Of a stretch of DNA of 19,980 nucleotides, positions 14,845 to 19,980 are shown piece after piece. The DNA is from an uncultured Acetatifactor sp. (lineage in GTDB: Bacteria; Bacillota; Clostridia; Lachnospirales; Lachnospiraceae), in contig CAJTXE010000026.1 in the NCBI GenBank assembly GCA_910580225.1, positions 1 to 19,980 of the forward strand, in the 5' to 3' direction. Within the stretch, counting starts at the first letter, position 1, and each line of letters starts with the position of its first letter. The notes beneath the pieces are model-generated. The model did not search any database and was not told where the DNA came from. It was given only the letters and a program-made list of their open reading frames with translations. The position numbers and the translations under genes are program-made.

Positions 14845-14873
14845 AGACCATCAGTGACAATCAGCGATGGTCT
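14845..14873 (-). terminator. Probable terminator of metA
   Basis: An 8-bp stem (AGACCATC / GATGGTCT) with a 13-base loop begins 7 bases after the metA stop on minus and is followed by TTCAT. The T-tract is short, so efficiency is uncertain. Confidence 0.55.
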
Positions 14874-14879
14874 CTCTTC

Positions 14880-15785
14880 TCACAATTCATAGGGCGTCAT
14901 CTGGTAGACGTAATAATTCAGCCAGTTGCTGTATAGATTGTTGCTGTGAGACCGCCACTGCAGCAACGGTTTCGCTTTCGGATCATCGTCCGGATAATAA
15001 TTGTAGGGAATCTGGATGTGAAGTCCCTTGTTCAGGTCCCGGAAATACTCATTGTTCAGCGAATATCTGTCATATTCCGGATGTCCTGTGACAAAGATCT
15101 TCTTCCCCTCCTCCGCAATAGCCAGGTACACCCCCGCCACCGGAGATTCTGCCAGAACAGTCAGCTCCTTACAGGCATGGATGGCCGCCGCCGGGGACTC
15201 TGTATGCCGGCTCTGCGGCGCCGGAAAGATATCGTCAAATCCCCGCACCAGGGGAATCTTCCGGTTATGTACTCTGTGATCATATACGCCGAACAGTTTC
15301 TGCGGCAGTTTCTCCTTGTCAATGCCGTAATAATGGTACAATCCGGCCTGAGATGCCCAACAGATATGGAGAGTCGAGGTTACATGAGTCTCTGCCCAGT
15401 CAAATATATCGCAGATCTCCTGCCAGTAATCCACCTCCTCAAAAGGAATATCCTCTACCGGCGCCCCAGTGACTATCATTCCATCATACTTTTGATCTTT
15501 GATTTCATCCCATGTAACATAGAATTTATTCAGGTGGTTTGCGGATGTATTCTGGGACAGATGACTTCTGGCATTCATAAAAGTCACATCCACCTGAAGC
15601 GGTGTATTGGACAGAGCCCGGAGAAGCTGCAGCTCCGTGTCCTGCTTCACCGGCATATTATTCAAGATCAGCACCTGCAGGGGCCGGATATCCTGATGCA
15701 TGGCACGGAACTCATCCATGACAAATATATTTTCATTTTCCAAAATTTCCTTTGCGGGCAGATCCCGCTGCGTTTTGATCGGCAT
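14880..15785 (-). CDS. metA: Homoserine O-acetyltransferase (MetA family)
   Basis: The product activates homoserine for methionine synthesis. From the ATG at 15785 it has 301 residues, the usual MetA length. C142 (HICWASQ), H235 and E237 (TGHPEYD) form the catalytic triad. In the TGAPVED segment residue 111 is glutamate, the position reported to favour acetyl-CoA in the Bacillus cereus enzyme (glycine in the succinyl-using E. coli enzyme). The start was chosen because AGGAGGG lies 4-5 bases upstream; the longer frame runs through the leader hairpin. It lies 100 bases downstream of ligA on the same strand. No SAM or T-box riboswitch was recognised in that gap. Confidence 0.95.
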   Translation of the reverse strand: MPIKTQRDLPAKEILENENIFVMDEFRAMHQDIRPLQVLILNNMPVKQDTELQLLRALSNTPLQVDVTFMNARSHLSQNTSANHLNKFYVTWDEIKDQKYDGMIVTGAPVEDIPFEEVDYWQEICDIFDWAETHVTSTLHICWASQAGLYHYYGIDKEKLPQKLFGVYDHRVHNRKIPLVRGFDDIFPAPQSRHTESPAAAIHACKELTVLAESPVAGVYLAIAEEGKKIFVTGHPEYDRYSLNNEYFRDLNKGLHIQIPYNYYPDDDPKAKPLLQWRSHSNNLYSNWLNYYVYQMTPYEL

Positions 15786-15800
15786 TTTCCCTCCTGTTCC

Positions 15801-15822
15801 GGTTTCGCCCTTGGGCGAAACC
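15801..15822 (-). promoter_or_regulatory. Strong hairpin in the metA leader
   Basis: GGTTTCGCC and GGCGAAACC pair perfectly over 9 bases around a 4-base loop and end only about 8 bases before the metA ribosome binding site. There is no T-run on minus, so it is not a terminator in that direction. It could affect metA translation or mark an mRNA processing site. Confidence 0.5.
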
Positions 15823-15885
15823 ATCCGTTTTATTCCCGTTCCAACCGGGAGAGCTCTCTATTTTACCTCTGTCTCCGGTTTTCTG

Positions 15886-18027
15886 TTATTCTCCGGCCTT
15901 TCCTGTCTTCAAATCATACTGCTTCAGAAACTCATCCTCGGATAGAACGGGAATTCCCAGATCCCGGGCTTTTTTATTCTTGGAGGAAGTAGAGGTCACC
16001 TCGTTGTTGATCAGACAGGTGGTCTTGCCTGTAACGCTTCCCGTAACTTTTCCTCCCTTTGCCTCAATGGCCTCCTTCAGCTCATTCCGACCGGCAAACC
16101 GGGTGAGGGAGCCTGTAATGACAAAGCTTAGTCCGGAAAGCGTCTGACTGCCCTCCTCCACCTTCGGAACCTGGATCACAAGTTCCCTGGTCAGATTCTC
16201 TATCTTCCGCAGATTGTCCTCATCCCTCATATAGGTTACAAACGCAGTGGCAATTACTTCGCCCACACCCTCTATGGCGCTTAAAGTCTCCACATCCGCC
16301 TCCTGCATCCGCTTGAGATCATGGTCAAAATAGCGGCAGAGCATCTTGGCATTGGCGCTTCCGATGTTGGCAATGCCAAGTCCGTAAATAACTCTGGGCA
16401 GGGTGGTATTCCTGGCCCGGTCTATGCTTTCAATGAGATTCCGATAAGATTTCTCCCCAAAGCCTTCCATCGCCACGATCTGTTCCCGGTATTGGTCCAG
16501 GTGGAACAGATCCGCAAATTCCTGGATAAAGCCCAGATCCACAAATTTCTCCAGTGTAGCTTCCGACAATCCGTCAATGTTCATAGCGTCTCTGCTGACA
16601 AACAGGGTAAAAGCCTTAATCTGTTTGGCCGCACATCTCTCATTGGTACAGTAGAGCGACTGCACGTCATTCACCTGACGGATTTCCGTCTTTCCGCCGC
16701 ATACGGGACAGAACTGCGGAATCTCCACCAGTTGTCTGACCGCTGCAGTTTCTGACGTCTTTTCTATCCGCATTTCCGCTGCTTCCTCTCCGCTGCAGTC
16801 CTCTTCCCTGTCTGTCTCCTTTGCCGTCAGATTCTCCGCAATCTGAGGAATGATCATATTGGCCTTGTACACGGTAATCCGATCCCCTATGGCCAACTGC
16901 AGTCCCCGCAGAATACTGATATTGTGAACAGAAGCTCTGCCTACCGTGGTGCCTTCCAATTCCACAGGTTCAAAGATCGCCACCGGATTGATCAGCCCGG
17001 TTCTGCTGGCGCTCCACTCGATCTCCTTTAATGCAGTCTCCCGCAGCTCATCCGCCCATTTAAACGCAATGGCATTCCTGGGAAACTTGGCTGTCCGTCC
17101 CAGTGAAATTCCATAGGAAATGTCATTATAGATCAGAACCAGCCCGTCTGACGGAATGTCATAGTCATCTATTTTCTGCTGAAACAGATCCACAGTTTCC
17201 AGAATTGTTTCCTCTTCCACCAGGTAATGCTCCACCACCTCAAACCCCTGTTCCTCCAGGAAACGGAACTGATCTTCCACCAAATCCCGGACTCCTGCTT
17301 TCATGTCCCCTTTTCCGGCAGAATCTTCCGGCATCTCCTCCCCTGTGTTCTCCCTCATGTCCACAAGAGAAAAAGCGTAAAAACGCACATTTCTTTTCGC
17401 TGTAATCTCATTGTTCAGCTGACGCACGGATCCGCTGCAGAGATTTCTGGGATTCTTGTATTTCGCGTCCGCCTCCTCAATCTCCCCATTGATTTTCTCA
17501 AAATCGGAGTAGCTGATCACCGCTTCTCCCCGGAGTACAAGTTCCCCCTGAAAGGGAATCCCAATGGGCAGATTAACAAAGGTTAACGCATTGTTGGTAA
17601 TCACCTCGCCGATCTCGCCATTCCCACGGGTAACCGCCTTCTCCAGTTTCCCGCCCCGATATGTCAGCACAATGGTCAGACCGTCCAGCTTCCAACTCAT
17701 AACTGCCGGATGTCCCTGAAGCCAGTCCCGAAGCTCCTCCCGGCTCTTTGTCTTATCCAGAGACAGCATGGGAGTCTCATGACGCTCCTTGGGAAGCTCC
17801 TCCACTGCTTCATAACCCACGTTTATGGTTGGACTGTTTGCCAGGACGATCCCGGTCTCTTTTTCCAGCTGCTCCAGCTCTTCATAGAGCCCGTCATACT
17901 CCAGATTGCTCATAATCTCCCGGTCCTGCGCATAATATGCTTTGGACGCTCTGTTCAGAAGTTCTGTCAGATATTTGATCCGTTCCGTCTTTTCCGCTTT
18001 TTCAGACTGCATCATACCCTCAACCAT
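15886..18027 (-). CDS. ligA: NAD-dependent DNA ligase, divergent type
   Basis: The product seals DNA nicks using NAD. From the ATG at 18027 it has 713 residues. Domain Ia (18-70) includes a YY...YD pattern, with SNLEYDGL instead of the usual SDxEYD. The adenylation site is K113 in SWKLDGL, where canonical LigA has KIDGL or KVDGL. The OB fold contains KANMIIPQI in place of the common RAGDVIP, then an extra acidic linker (401-434). The zinc finger has C440, C443, C460 and C465; helix-hairpin-helix repeats and a BRCT domain (about 638-713) follow. AAGGA lies 5 bases before the ATG. The start overlaps the upstream stop by 8 bases. A second, canonical ligase may exist elsewhere. Confidence 0.93.
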   Translation of the reverse strand: MVEGMMQSEKAEKTERIKYLTELLNRASKAYYAQDREIMSNLEYDGLYEELEQLEKETGIVLANSPTINVGYEAVEELPKERHETPMLSLDKTKSREELRDWLQGHPAVMSWKLDGLTIVLTYRGGKLEKAVTRGNGEIGEVITNNALTFVNLPIGIPFQGELVLRGEAVISYSDFEKINGEIEEADAKYKNPRNLCSGSVRQLNNEITAKRNVRFYAFSLVDMRENTGEEMPEDSAGKGDMKAGVRDLVEDQFRFLEEQGFEVVEHYLVEEETILETVDLFQQKIDDYDIPSDGLVLIYNDISYGISLGRTAKFPRNAIAFKWADELRETALKEIEWSASRTGLINPVAIFEPVELEGTTVGRASVHNISILRGLQLAIGDRITVYKANMIIPQIAENLTAKETDREEDCSGEEAAEMRIEKTSETAAVRQLVEIPQFCPVCGGKTEIRQVNDVQSLYCTNERCAAKQIKAFTLFVSRDAMNIDGLSEATLEKFVDLGFIQEFADLFHLDQYREQIVAMEGFGEKSYRNLIESIDRARNTTLPRVIYGLGIANIGSANAKMLCRYFDHDLKRMQEADVETLSAIEGVGEVIATAFVTYMRDEDNLRKIENLTRELVIQVPKVEEGSQTLSGLSFVITGSLTRFAGRNELKEAIEAKGGKVTGSVTGKTTCLINNEVTSTSSKNKKARDLGIPVLSEDEFLKQYDLKTGKAGE

Positions 18028-18847
18028 CCCTTTCCTTCTTTGGGCTCTTTGGAAATATCTCCATACCCGGCCCTGCATTTTCCGCATAAAACTGCTTCTG
18101 TCCCTGAATTGTCCTCCCGCCGCCATGCAGCCCGCAATCTCTGCAGAGCCGCTCCACATCTGTTTCGGCCAGCACACGATATTCTCCCGGCTTCAGATTC
18201 TCCAGCCGGATGTGCATCACTCTGATGCGCTTAAGGCTCTTCACATGATAGCCCCAGACCATGCACATTCTTCTGATCTGTCTGTTGACTCCCTGAGTAA
18301 GCACAATTCTAAAGGTATATTTCCCCGTTTTCTCCACAAAGCATTTCCTTGTTGTAAGATCCAGTTCCTTCAAATAGACTCCCTGTGCCATTTTTTCCGG
18401 AAAGTCTTCTGCTATCTCCCGGTCAACCCGCACCAGATACTCCTTCTCATGACCGTTTGCTCCCTTCATCATGGCCTGAATCAGATCTCCGTCATTGGAC
18501 AGCAGAAGCAAACCCTCCGAATCCTTATCCAGCCTTCCGGCGTAAGTGACTCTCTCCGGATACTTCACCAGATCGGACAGAATCCTCTCCGCATGAGGAT
18601 CCCGTTCCGTACAGGTTACTCCGAATGGTTTGTAAAACGCAAGCACTACTATCCTGCCAGTATTCTGAATCTGTTGTCCCGAAACTGTAACAATGTCCTG
18701 TCCCGTGACCTGCATGCCGGGCCGGGCCTGTTGTCCGTTAACCAGCACCGCTCCGCGGGCAATCAGTTTGTCCGCATCCCTTCTGGAACAGACCCCACTG
18801 TGGGCAAGGTATTTATTTAATCTGATCTGTTCCCTTTCAACATTCAT
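18020..18847 (-). CDS. rluF: rRNA pseudouridine synthase, RluF/RsuA family
   Basis: The product converts a uridine to pseudouridine in rRNA (or a tRNA, in RluF's case). Residues 8-40 are an S4 RNA-binding domain (IRLNKYLAHSGVCSRRDADKLI). The catalytic motif is AGRLDKDSEGLLLL with the active aspartate near residue 107. LTQGVNRQIRRMC lies in the C-terminal part of the catalytic domain. After LKPGEYR the chain continues in an extra tail of about 55 residues with GLHGGGR. I chose the ATG at 18847 (275 residues) because GGGGAG lies upstream and the S4 domain follows at once. Its stop overlaps the ligase start. RluF versus RluB/RsuA is not certain. Confidence 0.88.
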   Translation of the reverse strand: MNVEREQIRLNKYLAHSGVCSRRDADKLIARGAVLVNGQQARPGMQVTGQDIVTVSGQQIQNTGRIVVLAFYKPFGVTCTERDPHAERILSDLVKYPERVTYAGRLDKDSEGLLLLSNDGDLIQAMMKGANGHEKEYLVRVDREIAEDFPEKMAQGVYLKELDLTTRKCFVEKTGKYTFRIVLTQGVNRQIRRMCMVWGYHVKSLKRIRVMHIRLENLKPGEYRVLAETDVERLCRDCGLHGGGRTIQGQKQFYAENAGPGMEIFPKSPKKERDG

Positions 18848-18946
18848 TCCCTGCCGCTCTCCCCTCATTGTAAACAATAACGTTTTAAAAAGTCTTTATA
18901 CGATACTGTGATGTCAGAGACAAAAGGTATTTTTCTCCCGCATATA

Positions 18947-19618
18947 TCACAGTTCCTCAATGTGACACACCCCAGGTACCCCATCTCCCTCCCGCAATCC
19001 GGCCTTGGCAGTCTGATCTGCCATCTCATTATAATACACATTGGAATGTGCCGCTACCTTTGTAAAACAGATTGAAATCGTTTTCCCCCACTGCTGCATG
19101 GCCGCGGCATATTTCTGTGTCAGCTCTGTTTTGGACCGCCACGCCCCCGTGACCCATTTTTCGATCCCCTCATAGTCATAACGTATCTCAATCTTCGAAA
19201 AACCGCTTATCATGGCCGTCCGCACGGCATACATGGCCCCCAGCATCTCACCTGTCACATTGCGCTGCTGCAGTGACTTAGGATTGTTGCCATTGCCATG
19301 CCGTATTTTAATCCTTCCGTCCGGTAATATAAACACACAGCCAAAGGCATACCTTTTCAAAGTATGGTCATAACTGCCGTCCACATAGGCAAGGAGTGTC
19401 CCTTCCTTAGGCCGGTCTTTGGGGTCGGCAGTCTCTCTTGTATTCTCAACTGTTTCCCCGGGAAATTCCCCAAGATATCCCTTTGCATCCTCAAGCCGCA
19501 GGAACCCCTTGAATTCAGCATCCGCATATCCCTCCACGGAAGCCCTGCACTGCTCCCAGTCCTTAAAAATACCTGTTTCTCTTCCTTTTTTAACCGCATA
19601 ATACTTCTTTGCTGCCAT
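18947..19618 (-). CDS. rnhA: Ribonuclease H1 with N-terminal viroplasmin domain
   Basis: A 223-residue enzyme that cuts RNA in RNA-DNA hybrids. Residues 5-48 form the viroplasmin (caulimovirus VI-like) domain typical of eukaryotic-type RNase H1 (KKYYAVKKGRETGIFKDWEQC), which binds hybrids. After a polar linker (52-73) comes the catalytic domain with D80 (AYVDGSYD), E124 (VTGEMLGAM), D148 (IRYDYEG) and D201 (NEMADQTAKAG), all present. AGGGGGAG precedes the ATG. It is the first gene in the minus-strand run, and a LexA-like box lies about 80 bases upstream. Confidence 0.95.
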   Translation of the reverse strand: MAAKKYYAVKKGRETGIFKDWEQCRASVEGYADAEFKGFLRLEDAKGYLGEFPGETVENTRETADPKDRPKEGTLLAYVDGSYDHTLKRYAFGCVFILPDGRIKIRHGNGNNPKSLQQRNVTGEMLGAMYAVRTAMISGFSKIEIRYDYEGIEKWVTGAWRSKTELTQKYAAAMQQWGKTISICFTKVAAHSNVYYNEMADQTAKAGLREGDGVPGVCHIEEL

Positions 19619-19649
19619 TTTCTCCCCCTATACCCTTTCAATCCTTATA

Positions 19650-19678
19650 ACTATACCACATCCGGCGTATTTTATCCA
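19650..19678 (-). promoter_or_regulatory. Probable rnhA promoter
   Basis: On minus, TATAGT (19655-19650) is preceded by a 17-base spacer and TGGATA (19678-19673), four of six matches to the -35 consensus. It lies about 30 bases upstream of the rnhA start codon. Confidence 0.45.
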
Positions 19679-19696
19679 TATCCATAATTGTATTTC

Positions 19697-19710
19697 GGAA
19701 CGTTCGTTCC
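19697..19710. promoter_or_regulatory. LexA-like (SOS) operator
   Basis: The 14-base palindrome GGAACGAACGTTCC (minus strand) matches the Gram-positive LexA consensus CGAACRNRYGTTYC at 13 of 14 positions, failing only at the first base. On plus it sits in the spacer of a possible promoter (TTGTAT at 19688-19693, TGTACT at 19711-19716). On minus it lies just upstream of the rnhA promoter. Confidence 0.6.
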
Positions 19711-19763
19711 TGTACTATACTATAATGAAAATATATCCACTATAAAAATTGGAAAAACGCTTG

Positions 19764-19790
19764 CAAAAATTTCAAAAACCCGTATCATAT
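19764..19790 (+). promoter_or_regulatory. Possible promoter reading into the repeat array
   Basis: TTGCAA followed 16 bases later by TATCAT lies just before the first repeat copy and points into it. Spacing is acceptable and both boxes are near consensus, but the AT-rich context makes chance matches likely. Confidence 0.35.
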
Positions 19791-19794
19791 TATT

Positions 19795-19980
19795 ATACCA
19801 TGTGCGCAGAAAATCAAGCGGCTGCGCAGCAGACATTTGATTTTCAAGCCATGGGACACTGGTATTATGCATCGCAAAGCGATGGCAGGTCAGCTCTGCT
19901 TGAATTCTGCGTCAGCAGAATCATGATACCATGTGCGCAGAAAATCAAGCGGCTGCGCAGCAGACATTTGATTTTCAAGC
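19795..19980. repeat. Tandem repeat array with 131-base period
   Basis: A 55-base block is exactly repeated at 19795-19849 and 19926-19980, where the window ends, giving a period of 131 bases. Each unit holds several inverted repeats: GAAAATCAA/TTGATTTTC (19809-19817 with 19837-19845), the palindrome GCTGCGCAGC (19821-19830), CATCGC/GCGATG around AAA (19870-19875 with 19879-19884) and ATTCTGC/GCAGAAT around GTCA (19904-19910 with 19915-19921). A plus frame runs open through the unit. Because 131 is not divisible by 3, each copy would be read in a new frame, so coding is unlikely. The number of copies cannot be seen. Confidence 0.85.

Noticed and set aside
14946..15992. 348-codon plus frame
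   Set aside because: It is antisense to metA and the ligase end, both clearly coding on minus.
19801..19980. Open plus frame through the repeat array starting MCAENQ
   Set aside because: The 131-base period shifts the frame in every copy, so a conserved repeat protein is unlikely; no ribosome binding site precedes the ATG.

Overview
The window looks like chromosomal DNA from a Gram-positive gut Clostridium relative, most likely family Lachnospiraceae. This is inferred, not searched. The grounds are medium GC content, AGGAGG-type ribosome binding sites, a separate pyrB-pyrI pair, a folB-folK fusion, a 'putative ABC transporter permease' (CmpB-like) protein, a viroplasmin-RNase H fusion, and the adjacent NusG-domain-II and Gx-transporter genes. 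Nearly all of it is housekeeping metabolism. No rRNA, tRNA, CRISPR array, prophage or insertion sequence was recognised.

Layout. 1-1110: the 5' end of a membrane protein gene (minus strand) with a strong promoter, a small exported protein (minus) and a 51-residue ribbon-helix-helix regulator (plus). 1160-4081: a divergent redox-type cluster, with apbE (flavin transferase lipoprotein) and a HAD phosphatase on minus, and a NusG-domain-II protein and a Gx transporter on plus. 4203-7966: a folate operon on minus in the order folC, folE, folP, folB-folK. 8101-9760: a CmpB-like membrane protein, a PH-domain-like protein and a nitroreductase. 9901-11457: pyrB-pyrI with terminator hairpins. 11502-14407: a two-component system (minus, regulator first). 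14408-14879: a 470-base intergenic stretch with hairpins and two abutting short coding-like frames. 14880-19618: a minus-strand run of RNase H, pseudouridine synthase, NAD-dependent DNA ligase and homoserine O-acyltransferase. 19619-19980: a LexA-like box and the start of a 131-base-period repeat array that runs off the window.

How the genes work together. folE starts the pterin branch from GTP, folB-folK makes and activates hydroxymethyl-dihydropterin, folP joins it to p-aminobenzoate and folC adds glutamate, so only dihydrofolate reductase and aminobenzoate synthesis are missing. pyrB and pyrI encode the catalytic and regulatory chains of aspartate transcarbamoylase. The MetA-family protein carries Glu at position 111, which points to acetyl-CoA rather than succinyl-CoA as donor. 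The apbE, NusG-II and Gx genes resemble parts of flavin-based extracytosolic electron-transfer loci, but no flavin-carrying substrate protein is present here.

No clear new defence or mobile system was found. The least explained parts are the 131-base repeat array beside a LexA-like operator (19697-19980), the structured intergenic region at 14520-14840, and the NusG-II/Gx/ApbE group.
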